The position numbers and the translations under genes were made by a program. Positions 1 to 12,500 of a stretch of DNA of 64,000 nucleotides are shown here, piece by piece. Positions within the stretch are counted from its first letter, which is position 1. The number at the start of each line of letters is the position of its first letter. The notes under the pieces were generated by a model that saw only the letters and a program-made list of their open reading frames with translations, was not told where the DNA came from and searched no databases. The stretch covers positions 2,322,915 through 2,386,914 of the forward strand of contig NC_084771.1 of the NCBI RefSeq assembly GCF_028858725.1, given 5' to 3'. This DNA comes from Colius striatus (Eukaryota > Chordata > Aves > Coliiformes > Coliidae).

Positions 1-1013
1 TTCTTCACATAGTAAGGAGTTCAAATGTACAACCCATTGCTACACAAAGTTAGGGGTATCAATGGTTTACTGCTATTCTAAAACAATGATTAGGTATTAA
101 GAAATCTTCAGTGGACTTTTCTTCCATGACATGCAAAGCCATAATTTTGTCTGGAAGACCATTTAGCCTGACAGGAGAATACACTGGGGTGGTAACCAAC
201 AGAATGTCTCCAGGGGGCTGGAAATTCAGTTCACAGAAACTAAAGTGTTGTTTTAGTGTTAAGGTTTCCTTTTTTCTCTAGTTCACTACATTTCTTCTCT
301 TTAGAGAGAGAATATTTTCCTTTAGAAACTCAGAAATTGGTAGCAATGAGAACCAATACACATTACCACAGGGAAATATTGACAGAATCTGAAGCTTTAT
401 CCACTGTAATTGATGCAGTCTCAAACACCTCATTTACACATCTCCTTAAACATCAAGGCCAAAAAACTCCTTTGGCAGGCAAGAGGAGAATGTATGTATT
501 AAGAAGAAAACTAACTTAACTAACTATTGCAGTGCCCAGATATGCTATTATATATCAGAGCAGTGATGGAGTGCCCAGATGTCTTGTCACAGAGCACTGT
601 TGCAGTGCCCAGTGGTTCTGTGATGTCACAGAACCTCGCTGCAGTGTCCTGGAGTGCTGTGATTTCACGGAGCACTGCTGCAGTGCCAAGATGTTCTATG
701 ATGTCACATAGCCCCCTTCCAGTGCCTAGATATGCTATGATGTCACAGAGCACTGCTACAGTGTCTATATATGCCGTGTTTTCACAGAGCATTGTAGCAA
801 TGTGCAGTTGAGATATGATGTCATAGAGCACTGGTGCAGTGCCTAGATATGCTATGATGTCACAGAGCACTGGTGCACTATCGAGATATGCTGTGTTTTC
901 ACAGAACACTGTAGCAATGTGCAGTTGTGATATGATGTTATAGAGCACTGTTGCAGTGCCCACATGGGCTGTGATGCCACAGAGTCCCCTTTCAGTGCCT
1001 AGATATTATCTGA
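1..1013. repeat. Direct duplication of 5,156-bp period, left copy
   Basis: Bases 1-1013 recur almost unchanged at 5157-6172, a constant shift of 5,156 bp with only scattered differences. The shared block is ~520 bp of ordinary AT-rich DNA plus the first ~490 bp of a minisatellite. Because the period equals the distance from the window start, this may be the right edge of a longer 5.2-kb tandem array to the left. No gene is recognised; the short open frames are not conserved-looking. Confidence 0.9.
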
Positions 1014-2191
1014 AGTCTCAGAGCACTGCTACAGTGCCCAGATGTCCTGTGATGTCACAGAGCACTGTTGCAGTGCCAATTGGTAATGTGACATCACAGA
1101 ATCATGCTACAGTGTCCTGAAGTGCTGTGATTTCATGGAGCACAGTTGCAGTACATAGTGGTGATGTGACGTCACAGAACCTCACTGCAGTGTCCTGGAG
1201 TGCTGTGATTTCACGGAGCACTGCTGCAGTGCCAAGATGTTCTATGATGTCACACAGCCCCCTTCCAGTGCCTAGATATACTATGATGTCACAGAGCACT
1301 GGTTTAGTGCTGAGATATGCTGTGTTTTCACAGAGCGTTGTAGCAATGTGCAGTTGTGATATGATGTCATACAGCACTGTTGCAGTGCCCACATATGCTG
1401 TGATGCCACACAGTGCCGTTTCAGTGCTCACATATTATGTGAAGTCTCCGAGCACTGCTACAGTGCGCTGATGTCCTGTGTTGTCATGTCACAGAGCCCC
1501 GCTGTAAAGCCCAGATGTGCTTTTTTCTTACAGAATCATGTTGCAGTGTGCACATATGCTGTGATGTTACAGAGCCCTGTTGCAGTGCCCAGTGGTGCTG
1601 TGATGTCACAGAACCCCACTGCAGTGTCCTTGAGTGCTGTGATTTCACGGAGCACTGCAGCAGTGCCAAGATGTTCTGTGATGTCACACAGCCCCCTTCC
1701 AGTGCCTAGATATGCTATGATGTTACAGGGCACTGGTGCAGTGTCGAGATATGCTGTGTTTTCACAGAGCACTGTAGCAATATGCAGTTGAGATATGATG
1801 TTATAGAGCACTGTTAAAGTGCCCTCATCTGCTGTGATGCCACAGAGTCCCGTTCCTGTGCCCAGATATTGTGTGAAGGCTCAGAGCACTGCTACAGTGA
1901 CCAGATGTCCTGTGATGTCACAGAGCACTCTTGCATTGCCCAGATATACTGTTATATCTCAGAGCAGTGATGGAGTGCCCAGATGTGCTGTTGTGTTAGA
2001 CACTCCTGTTGCAGTGCACACGTGCTGTGATTTCACAGAGAACTGTGGCAGTGCCCAGTGCTGATGTGACGTCACAGAACCCCGGCTGCAGTGTCCTGGA
2101 GTGCTGTGGTTTCACGGAGTACTGCTGTAATGCCAAGATGTTCTGTGATGTCACACAGCCCCCTTCCAGTGCCTAGATATGCTATGATGTC
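527..2191. repeat. ~39-bp minisatellite with higher-order periodicity
   Basis: Diverged tandem units of about 38-40 bp. Typical core words are TGCAGTGCCC, then an ATGCTGTGATGTCACAG-like stretch, then AGCACTG. Variants recur in order: the unit starting TGCAGTGTCCTGGAGTG appears near 643, 1183, 1618 and 2085, which gives a loose higher-order period of ~435-540 bp. Almost every unit contains TGATGTCA or a close relative, and two (1167-1174, 2067-2074) contain the perfect CRE palindrome TGACGTCA. Long open frames on both strands here come from repeat periodicity and are not called as genes. Confidence 0.9.
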
Positions 2192-2729
2192 TGTTGGGGC
2201 CTGGGCTATAATGAATATTATGGAGTCAGACAGAAACAGAGAAAGGCAGCAGTTTGTCTTTGAATCGTCTTCTGCAGCAGAAAAGGAAAAGAATGCCTCT
2301 GTGATAGCAAGCTTGAGCAATGGGGAAACTGAAACTGCAGACTGTAACAGAAACAAGGTCCAAGCAAGTAGACGGGACAGAGCATTAAACTAAGTATTGT
2401 TAGAAGATTGAATAGCGCATTAGTATAATGTTAAGTAAATATAAGGTGTGTAATGTTAGAGAAAACTAACTGAAGACCAAACAGATGGGGTGATATTTGA
2501 AGCACAATAAGGCTGATATTTTAGCACAATAAGGACGGTGTCTAAGTTGTTACAAAAATGAAACTTTGAGGTCTTATGCATAGAGCGTGATCCTTAGTAT
2601 TAACTACATGCCATGAATTGTAGCGCTTATACAGGATTTGGAAAAGGTATATAAGTGATGATTATGTGACAATAAAATGGAACTGATGCACATCATATTG
2701 GTGTCTGGTCACTCTCGTCTCACGCAACA
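2192..2729 (+). mobile_element. Solo LTR of an endogenous retrovirus (fossil)
   Basis: Starts TGTTGGGGCC and ends near GCAACA. It has a TATA-like TATATAAG (about 2650), then AATAAAA about 20 bp downstream and a short U5-like tail, the usual order for an LTR. No internal retroviral region adjoins it. It sits exactly at the right edge of the 39-bp minisatellite. Clear target-site duplications are not visible, so the ends are approximate. Family not assigned. Confidence 0.6.
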
Positions 2730-5156
2730 AAGAAGAACCCCTGCACAATGAAAAAGAAACCTTAGACTTGCTTATTTGTCGAGCTAAACATTACAGACTC
2801 AAGAGGAAGATTCAACTTTAATCAAGTGCTTGCACTACCTACCTAACCACGCACAACTGGAAAAGTCACAGCATGCAACAGAAACAGATGTTCACTTGCA
2901 CTAACAAACGTCATCCCTACCCTGCCATAAATCCTTTGGTAAAGGAATCATAGTCCTATGGGCCATGTACTGACTATCCCAGAACAGTCTCACTCAAAGA
3001 TACTTAAAATATCTCTATTAATTCCCAAATATTTTTATCTCCCTGAACTTTATCTCTGCAGCCTCTCTGGAAGATGAGCTTCTTAGACCAGTGTCAGTCA
3101 GGTACTTCTAGGAGAATGCTTTATCAACCTGCACAGTAAATTATTTTGAAGGGATGCCAACTTTTCTTAGTACACTCTTCTCTTGCTTCAACTAGATCCA
3201 GTAGTTTATCCAAAATTACTGGAAATACTTCTTGGAGTAAAAATCTTCATCATACTTCATCAAATAAAGAATATTACATTTCCATTTTAAAAGGTAAACA
3301 GATGGAGGTTTTGAAAGGAAAATTAAAGTCGAAACATTAAGTGAAAAATCAGGTCAATATAGAAAATTCAGTACAAAAAGACAAAGACAAATAAAAACCA
3401 GACTCACTTCAGATTGAGACCCATTCAACATCCGGGCTGTAGGATGGAGCAGGACAGCATGCTTTACCTTCTCTCCAAGCAGGTCTGAAAAGTGAGGGAA
3501 CATCCCCAGATGTCATCCACAACCAGTAATCAGAGTAAAACCAGCAATCGTCAGCAGAGTTACACTCTGCCTTACTTTGTGAAACATCCCTGGAAGAAAA
3601 GAGTTTAGACCTCCGTCAAACTCCAAGACCAGTGAATCATTTTGATGTTAAGGCAGTTTTTGGTGGTGACCAAGTTACGCTCATGACACTTCATCTTAAA
3701 AGCCAACCCCTGAATACTTCATGATACATCATGACATTCTTTTTGCACCCGTGTGAACCGGCCAGGACTGTACACTAGCATCTAAAGCTCCCAACAACAG
3801 TAGCAAAACCAGAACAAAGCAATGGATGAATGAACTCCTGTAACTGGGCTTAACACAGCTTCCCAACTTTTTTCCTGGCAGTCCAGAACCCTTCAAGTCC
3901 CAACAGAGCACTTCATCACCAAAGAAGGAAGTATTCTCACCATCAGTCTTGAGAGATGGCAAATTAAGTCACATCATTCTAAAAATAGTCTATCTTGGCA
4001 TCACTGAGGGGAAAGTCTGAGAGAGTGAAGAACTGTCCATCTCAAGGGATCACGTGGTCTTCAGCAACACACAGGCAAGATGTGTAAAAATGGGATGTAA
4101 ATCACTCTTTGACCAGAAGACTGATTCCCTGTGGCACAACAGGGCAAATTTGCAGCTGCTGCCAGCTCTTCCTCATTATTTGGGAGTAGCCCTTGGCCCT
4201 AGGATTGCAAGCCCTTGTTGAGACTGAGTTCAGGGTGTGCTCAGTGAGTTTCTGGTGCTGACCACTGCCGGCTGACTCTTCAGAAAGCTTAATGGGAAAT
4301 TTCTGCAAGCAATCTTCAGAGGTGTTCCCCATGCATGGGAAGTAAGCCTCCTGCTTGAGACCCAAGTAAATCCTTCTATTGGAGTGAAGGTGTTTGCCTC
4401 ACTAAAATCAGTCCTCAAAACTGAATTTGGAAGTACGAGGAGTTTCAGCTTCATCAAGTCCAAGGCAGGTTACAATTTCCTCCCTCAGCGTGAGCGGAAA
4501 TGGTTTGACGGCTCCAGGAGCTGGCAAGAAAACTCCTGCCAAAGGTGTTCTTCAAGAAGTCAAGCAGATAGTCTGACTCTCTGAGTGGCAAGATGAAGGC
4601 CAGCAGTAATCAGTCTCTATTTGTTTAATATAAGAGATCTCCACACTCAGTTCTATCAGGACAGTCTGCCCCTAAGGCAACTGTCATACCTCAGCTTTGA
4701 CTGGGAAATAAAACAGCCGACTAAATTCAATGAGAGAAAATTCATGTTTATAGGGAACGTGCTGAAAGGGGGATTCAAGTTTTATATGCACCATCATGGG
4801 CTCTATACTGACCATTGCTGCTCAGCTTGGGAGTACCTTCTCAGGATTTCATATCCTTTTGCAAAAGGAATAGAGAAAAAAATGCCATCTTGCAGCTCTG
4901 CAATTCAAAATGCACCCGTGTCATGAAAATTGTGTGAGCTTTGCTTCCTCCTGTCACAGAAAACAAACTTGAACTAGTGAAGGTTCAGAGAAAGGCAATT
5001 AAGATAATAAATAGCTTCTTTATGAAAGAGAAATAGACAAGTACTCTTTAGCTGGTAAACAAATGACCAAATTAAAAGTAAGGTAGGACAAAAAAGTTGA
5101 GGAGACGAACTTTCCAAGAGAAAGCCTCAGAGGCATCAAAAGAAGATGCCAGGTTG
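2730..5156. other. Single-copy stretch with no recognised gene
   Basis: About 2.4 kb of AT-rich DNA with no open frame over ~100 codons, no recognisable domain and no clear exon with matching splice sites. The longest frame (4621-4926, plus) has no recognisable features. I see nothing here except the spacer of the 5,156-bp repeat unit. Confidence 0.5.
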
Positions 5157-6172
5157 TTCTTCACATAGTAAGGAGTTCAAATGTACAACCCATTGCTACA
5201 CAAAGTTAGGGGTATCAATGGTTTACTGCTATTCTAAAACAATGATTAGGTATTAAGAAATCTTCAGTGGACTTTTCTTCCATGACATGCAAAGCCATAA
5301 TTTTGTCTGGAAGACCATTTAGCCTGACAGGAGAATACACTGGGGTGGTAACCAACAGAATGTCTCCAGGGGGCTGGAAATTCAGTTCACAGAAACTAAA
5401 GTGTTGTTTTAGTGTTAAGGTTTCCTTTTTTCTCTAGTTCACTACATTTCTTCTCTTTAGAGAGAGAATATTTTCCTTTAGAAACTCAGAAATTGGTAGC
5501 AATGAGAACCAATACACATTACCACAGGGAAATATTGACAGAATCTGAAGCTTTATCCACTGTAATTGATGCAGTCTCAAACACCTCATTTACACATCTC
5601 CTTAAACATCAAGGCCAAAACACTCCTTTGGCAGGCAAGAGGAGAATGTATGTATTAAGAAGAAAACTAACTTAACTAACTATTGCAGTGCCCAGATATG
5701 CTATTATATATCAGAGCAGTGATGGAGTGCCCAGATGTCTTGTCACAGAGCACTGTTGCAGTGCCCAGTGGTTCTGTGATGTCACAGAACCTCGCTGCAG
5801 TGTCCTGGAGTGCTGTGATTTCACGGAGCACTGCTGCAGTGCCAAGATGTTCTATGATGTCACATAGCCCCCTTCCAGTGCCTAGATATGCTATGATGTC
5901 ACAGAGCACTGCTACAGTGTCTATATATGCCGTGTTTTCACAGAGCATTGTAGCAATGTGCAGTTGAGATATGATGTCATAGAGCACTGGTGCAGTGCCT
6001 AGATATGCTATGATGTCACAGAGCACTGGTGCATTATCGAGATATGCTGTGTTTTCACAGAACACTGTAGCAATGTGCAGTTGTGATATGATGTTATAGA
6101 GCACTGTTGCAGTGCCCACATGGGCTGTGATGCCACAGAGTCCCCTTTCAGTGCCTAGATATTATGTGAAGT
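5157..6172. repeat. Direct duplication of 5,156-bp period, right copy (truncated)
   Basis: Second copy of 1-1013. Homology stops at about 6172, inside the minisatellite, where the sequence switches abruptly to a CR1 LINE that heads a different duplicated segment. The left copy continues for another ~1.2 kb of minisatellite after the matching point. The switch is therefore a rearrangement junction with minisatellite on one side and CR1 on the other. Confidence 0.88.
5683..6172. repeat. ~39-bp minisatellite, shortened second array
   Basis: Same units as the array at 527-2191 (matches 527-1013), cut off at 6172 by the junction with CR1. About twelve units remain. Confidence 0.88.
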
Positions 6173-6175
6173 TAT

Positions 6176-8089
6176 GAGAGGTGGAAACGGGGCCTGGCTT
6201 CTTGGGAAGAGTACACAACATTGCCAGAGCATGCAGGGGTGCCACCAAGAAGGCCAAAGCCCTTCTAGAATTCAACCTGGCCAAGAAAGTAAAGCAAAGC
6301 TAGAAGGTGTTTGTCATGACATCAACAGCAAAAGGAAGATGAGGGGCGCCGTGGGCCCACTGCTGAACACAGAGGGTGCCCTGGTGACAGGGGATGCAGA
6401 GGCCGAACTACTGAATGCCTTCTTTGCTACAGTCTGTACAGACAAGGCCAGCCCTCGGGAAGCCCAGTCCAGCAAGGACAGTAGGATGGCCTGGACAGCA
6501 GAGCACTTGGCCTGGGTGGAAGAGGAAGAAGTTAAAGATTTGCTGGCCAAGCTTGAGGCTCATAAGTCAATGGGTCCTGATGGGATGCATCCGAGAGTGC
6601 TGAGGGAGCAGCTGATGTGATTGCTGAGCCTCTCTCCATCATTTTTGATCAATCATGGAGCACAGGCGAGGTGCCTGAGGGCTGGAGACAGGCCAATGTC
6701 ACTGCAGGCTGCAACAAGGGCTGGAAGGATGAGCCAGGAAACCACAGGCTGGTCAGCCTGACCTCCATCCCTGGAAAGGTGATGCAACAACTCATCCTGA
6801 ATGTCACCACTAAACATATGAAGGATCAAATGGTTGCCAGGGGGAGTCAACATCGATCACCAAGGGGAAATCCTGTGTGACCAACCTGATGCCTTCTACC
6901 AGGACATAATCGGCTGGTTAGTTTAAGGGGAGCAGCAGATGTCACCTGCCTTGAGTTCAGCAAGGCTTTGGACATTGTCTCCCACAACACCCTCATCAGA
7001 AAGCTCAGGCAGTGTGGGCTGGATGAGTGGAGGTGAGGTGGATGGAGAACTGGCTGAATGACAGAGCCCAGAGGGTGCTGATCAATGGCACAGAGTCAGG
7101 TTGGAGGCCTGTGGCCAGTGGAGTTCCACAGGGATGGGTTCTGGGGCCAGTCTGGTTCAACATCTTCATCAAGCACCTGGATGAGGGGACAGAGGGACCC
7201 TCAGTGAGTTCCCTGCTGGCACCAAACTGGGAGCACTGGCTGATTCCCCAGAGACTGAGCTGCCAGGCAGTGAGAGCTGGACAGGCTGCGAGTTGGGCAC
7301 AGAGGAACCTGCTGAGGGTCACCAAGGGCAGGGGCAGAGTCCTGCAGCTGGGGAGGAACAACCCCCTGCACCAGGCCAGGCTGGGGGTGACCTGCTGGAG
7401 AGCAGCTCCAGGAGACAGACCTGGCAGTGCTGGCTGATAAGAAACTGCCCATGAGCAGCAACGTGGCCTCGTGGGCAAGAAGCCAATGGCAGCCTGGGGG
7501 CATCCAGCAGAGTGTGGGCAGCAGGGCCAGGGAGCTTCTGCTCCCCCTCTGCTCTGCCACAGCTGCTGAGGCCTCAGCTGGAGTCCTGTGCCCAGTTGTG
7601 GGCTCCCCAGCTGCAGAGGGACAGGGAACTGCTGCAGAGAGGCCAGTGCAGGGCCACCCAGATGCTCAGGGCACTGGAGCATCTTCCTTGTGAGGAAAGG
7701 CTGCGGGCCCTGGGGCTGTTCAGGCTGGAGAAGAGGAGACTGAGGGGGCAGCTCATTCATAGCTCCAAATCTCTCACTGGTGGCTGTCAGGAGCTTGGGG
7801 CAGCACTTTCTCTCTGTTGTATCCAGTGACAGGACAAGGGGTGATGGGATGAAGCTGCAACACAAACAGTTCCATTGAAACACAAGGGAAAACTGTTTGA
7901 GTGTTTGAGTGAGGGAGCCCTGGCCCAGGCTGCCCAGGGAGGGTGTGGAGGCTCTTGCTCTGAAGGGCTTCAAACCCACCTGGACACATTCCTGTGTGAC
8001 CTGATCTAGGTGAACCTGCTTCTGCAGGGGGATTAGGCTGGATGATCTCTAAAGGTCCCTTCCAACCCCTCCCATTCAGTGATTCTATA
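6176..8089 (+). mobile_element. CR1 LINE, 5'-truncated, copy 1
   Basis: Translations in several frames match CR1 ORF2. The stretch before the reverse transcriptase includes GPLLNTEG and the words LNAFFATV, then KSMGPDGMHPRVL. A later piece carries VPQGWVLGP, a degraded form of the CR1 motif VPQGSVLGP. Frames break repeatedly (stops at 6618 and after 6879, for example), so the element is dead. The 3' end has the typical CR1 tail (CTCTAAAGGTCCCTTCCAACCC, then TGATTCTATA). It starts at the junction with the minisatellite at ~6174. The same element is at 46917-48830, with its first part also at 39311-39955. Confidence 0.92.
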
Positions 8090-9555
8090 CCTCACAGGTG
8101 ACAGTTTCAAGCAGAGCCATATATGAGGCTATAGGTAAATGCCAAATCATTTGCTGAGCTGAGTCTGAATTCAGGTCCCAGTCCCAGGAAATGAAGCACT
8201 TCATGGCATGACTTAGATGCAGAGGAAAACGAGGATGCTGGACTACAAACTAATGTACAATGTGCAGCCTCATGGGCTTCAGTCCATCTGCTCCAGCCTG
8301 TGGCACTCCAGGATACGGCATCAGGACACAATGATGGTCTGACCCTGAAGGCTTTTTGACCCTTACAAACTACAGATGACATGCCTGGTTGTATCTGTTT
8401 CAAGAATGCGTTTGTTGTTGTTTTTCTAGGAGTGAGGGAAGAGCCTCTGGTTTTAGGTTATCCCTTGAGAGACTGAGAATGAATGACAAGATCTGAAAGC
8501 TCAGAACTGCCTGCATATAACCTTCCTTCCTGGAGTACTATTTGTCACTTAAAGAGCTTAATTCTTTGAAATGCAAATGTTAAGTTGGAGCACTTTATGA
8601 ATTTATGAGTATGAAAAATGAATGTATCTCAGTTACAGTGGGAAAAGACAGGTATTGCACACAAATGGCAGACTTGAAGGCCTGTAAGTCATTTGGCTGG
8701 CCAGCTTCCCCTCCTAATCCCACTTTATACTGACACTACAAGTAATCTTATGATAAGAAAAACCAACTGTATATTATGAGATCAGAGGGCTTGCAAGGGA
8801 GACATTAAAACTGCTTCTCACATGTTGCTTTAGATGCAACACTGATATCCTTCCTTTCTCCTTCCATGACACGAGCTTTTCAGATGGCTGCTTCACTCAA
8901 ATGCAGTAGATGTTTGTCCTGATTTCAGCTGGGACAGAGTTAATTTTCTCCCTAGCAGCTTGCACAGGCTGTGGTTTGGATTTAGTGTGTTGATAACACA
9001 CTGAGGTTTAGTTGTTGCTAAGTAGCACTTATCCTAAGTCAAGGATTTGGTTTTTTGGCTTCTCATGGCCTGCCATCAAGAAGGTTGGAGGAACATGAGA
9101 AACTGGGAGGAGATACAGCTAGGACAGCTGACCCAAACTGATCAAAGGAATATTCCATACCATATGAGGTCATGGCCAGTATATAAACTGGAGGGAGTTG
9201 GCTGGGAGAGACAGGTCACAGCTCAGGGACTGGCTGAGCATGGGTCAGTGGGCATTGAGCAACTGCATTGGGCACCACTTGTCTCTCTTGGGCTTTATTT
9301 CATGATCCTGTCATCTTCCTTTTCATTATAGTAACAATAACAGATATATTTTATTATTTGTTTCCATTATTAAACTGTTCTTATCCCAACCCATGAGCTT
9401 TACTTGCTTTTGGTTCTCCTCACCATCCCACCAGGAGTGAGTGAGTAGCTGTGGGGTAATAGCTGCTGCCTGGGGTTAAACCACAACAATGCTGTTTAAC
9501 TGCTGTTTCCACTAATGCCCTGTAAAGCCCATACAGGTAGTCTCAGCTCACTTAC
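8090..9555. other. DNAAF6 intron remnant downstream of exon 3 (copy 1)
   Basis: This lies 3' of the third DNAAF6 coding exon on the minus strand, so it should be intron 3. It holds one solo LTR (8915-9488) and otherwise unique DNA. I looked on the minus strand for the next DNAAF6 exon, which should encode the start of the PIH1/CS-like domain, and did not find it before the CR1 at 8089. Confidence 0.6.
8915..9488 (+). mobile_element. Solo LTR, common avian ERV type (copy 1, fossil)
   Basis: Starts TGTCCTGATTTCAGCTGG and ends GGGTTAAACCACAACA. A TATA box (GTATATAAACTGG) lies near 9178, followed by a T/A-rich stretch with ATTAAA near the end. The layout matches the widespread avian LTR that ends in AACCACGACA. 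Imperfect 5-bp flanks (ATGTT/ATGCT) look like a target-site duplication. No internal region. The same LTR is in duplicate 2 at 49656-50229, so insertion came before the segmental duplication. Confidence 0.85.
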
Positions 9556-12500
9556 TCTGGTTGTTCTCTAGGGTCCCAGGAATCCTCAAATTCAGATCCT
9601 TCTGGGACTTCCTCTGTATTCCAAATAGCTTTGTCATTTCCAGGTTTCACTTGGAAAGTATCTGCAAGTGATGAGAAAAATCATCCTGTCATAGACTGGA
9701 ATGTCTCTGATCCTTTAGGTTTGCTGAAAACTTCAGCTTTTCCTAGGCTTCAGAAAAAAGCCTTTGTACTAAAAGCATTCTAGTTAATGCTCACAGTCTC
9801 CTTCAGCTCAGAATGCAGAAGGAAGACAGAATGTTTTCCTTTCCTTTAAGTCTGCTTTATCCAACCTCCATGTCAAGGAAATCCCCCTTTCAGGCATAAA
9901 ATATCTAGCACTTCAAAAATGGGTGAAGTGTAGCAGTGTGAAATAGTAATCCTCCCCAAGCCCCTCAACATGAGATTTTTATGTGGGCAGAGTCATTTAC
10001 AAAAGGACCTCCTTTCTCACACAGAAATCCAGCTCTTCCCCTTAATTATTGAGCACAGACCAGATAAGGTACAGAAGACACATGACAGCTCACAGGCAGG
10101 ATACCCTGGTTTATGCCTGTCCTACATGGAAAGGTAAGCTGGTAAATCTCCAGCTTGAAGGTTTTTATAGTAAGAATCTTTGGCTATTGTTGGAATCCCA
10201 AGCAAAACTACTCTATTTGTTATATTTGCAACAGTTCCTTTGCTGCTACAGTCATCCTAGTCCTTGCTGGCCTTTCTTACAGCTCATAACTAAGCTCCAG
10301 GAACAACTTTACATTTACTGTGCCAAGGCTAAACTTGTCTTCTTTTCTTTCCTGAGTATGATTCACACCAGTTTAGGAAGCCTGAACATATCTGTTCTCA
10401 CTGTCTGAGAGTCTGCTTTTCCACATAGTGCCAGAACACCTGTGGTCAGGTAAAGTCTGGAATTGTCCAGTGTTTCCAGGCAAAGAAGTAGGTGCAGGAA
10501 CTGAAAAATGTCTCTTGGACTGTTGAGGGCAGCACTGAACAAAGCTCTTGTTTCTAGATGTGGTCTAAATAGGGTTGTGACACTTCAGTGAGGGAGCATG
10601 GCACAACTGTGCTTCACAACACACTCTCTAGCTTTTCCTCATCATAGGCATAGGCTCAAATCCACACAGTCGACTCCATGAAGACCCCTTCAGGTGAGTA
10701 CCTAGAAGTCCATCTTCCTTGTTTGCTCTGAGTGAGCACTAACATCTCCATGTGGAGCTTTTGGCTGCTCAGTTATGATTCCCCTCAGCCCATGTCCAGG
10801 CTGTGCTCTGTACTCTGTTTCTCATCATCACTGGAGGCTGCTGTGATCTGGAGTTACCTTTTCTGTGTGTTTTTGTGGGGGTTATTTTGCAGCTAAACTT
10901 TCAGGACCAGAAGAATTTTACAGTGTAAAATGTAATGCTGTTTCCATCTTGGAGGTCAATGACCTCTCTCTGACTCAAGCAAACCCTATTACTGGTAACT
11001 TACTACAGCTGTTACAGTCTGCTACCATGGCACTGAACATTAAACCACACAGACACTCCTCCTTACCAGTGGTCTCTCTCTTTCCTGGTCCAATAGTCCC
11101 AGGAGTCATGGCATTAACTGAACAGTGAGGCTGAGGAAAAAAAGGCAAATGCAGCTTCAATTAACTACATAGAGCCCAGCTCAGTAACAATTATGTCAAT
11201 AAATACCAAATAAGGTCAAACAAATCCCTGCTAGGATCCACTGAACCTTCTTTCCTTGTCACACTCACCCAGCAGAAAGTGACCTTGCCCCAGTGGGTTT
11301 GAGCAGTACTCCCCAAAGCCCTGTGTTACAGACAGCTGTGCTTTCTGAGCATTAGCTTCCACAGCACTCTGGCAAAAACTTCCATGCTTTGCCTGCCAGG
11401 AAGCTGAGGGTGCTACAGGTTTCCTTTTGACAGTCAAGGTCATATGAGGCAACAACATTTCCCTCTAATTATGAATCAATTTAGTGCTAATAGGCCTATG
11501 TGAGGCATTCCTCTATATGTGAAGATCCCTTTGGTTTGATAACAGTGCCTCACATGCACAGAACATTCAATTAAATCAAAATAAAGATTTCCATTTCCCC
11601 AGATTGACTCAGACTTAATTGCCATCCCTTGTGGCAGTTTGCCATTGCTGTCTCTGAAGTGTCACTCATTTCATTAATAAGATGTAAACAAATTCTTTCA
11701 AAATCAGGATGTTGACTGCAAAGATGTACAGCAATAATGCCACTTTTAAAAGGCAGCCAGCAAGCAGCTAAAGTGTGGCTGGAGTGTGAAGGATCACATC
11801 TACCCCCTACTGAAAGGAAACTTCAAGGCATATGAACCCCTTTGATGCCCAACATTCCCATCTTTACCAATACTTGCCCACAGCTGCTGGGGCAGCCAGC
11901 TGGCTCTTTGCTGAGTGCATTAGAGGAACACTGAGCAGTTTGCAGTTTTTGTTATCCATGTCATAACATCACTTGTTCAAACTCTTAAGAGACCTGGCAG
12001 TCTCTGAGCCTTCACAGAGGCCCTCTACATTGTGTTTGTCAGCACCTCTGGCCCTCCTGGGCTATTCCTCCCATGCAGGCCTTGAGAAAAGCAGCAGCTG
12101 CATGGTTTCCAAAAGCTGTGATTTTCACCTAGTCCTGAGGTGAATGGATAGAGAAGGGAAAGATGCTTCTCTCATCAGTGATTCAGACCACTCACCTTCA
12201 AATGATTACCCACCCTTTCCTATTCTACAATCACCAACATATCTATTGTACTTCAATGACCAATTATCTCTACAGTCCTTCAACGCCTGGCACACAGAAT
12301 GAGTTCACTTGGCTGCCTCTGGCTATTTTAGTCTTTACTCAGAAGTTGAGCAGCAACTTTTTTCCCTCCACATGCAGCATTCAGCTGCAATTGCCTTCAT
12401 CTCCAGCAGACTTCAGGGAGAAGCAGGGGGAAGTGTAAAGTATCTAAAGCTCTTTCAAGTACAAGTTCTCATTTCTTTCAAGCTGAAAAACTAAATCTCC

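Noticed and set aside
520-963. 147-codon minus-strand frame in the minisatellite (and its copy at 5676-6119)
   Set aside because: Repetitive peptide with ~13-residue period equal to the 39-bp unit; no other sign of coding.
7005-7979. 324-codon minus-strand frame
   Set aside because: Antisense of a CR1 LINE; similar frames recur at every CR1 copy in the window.
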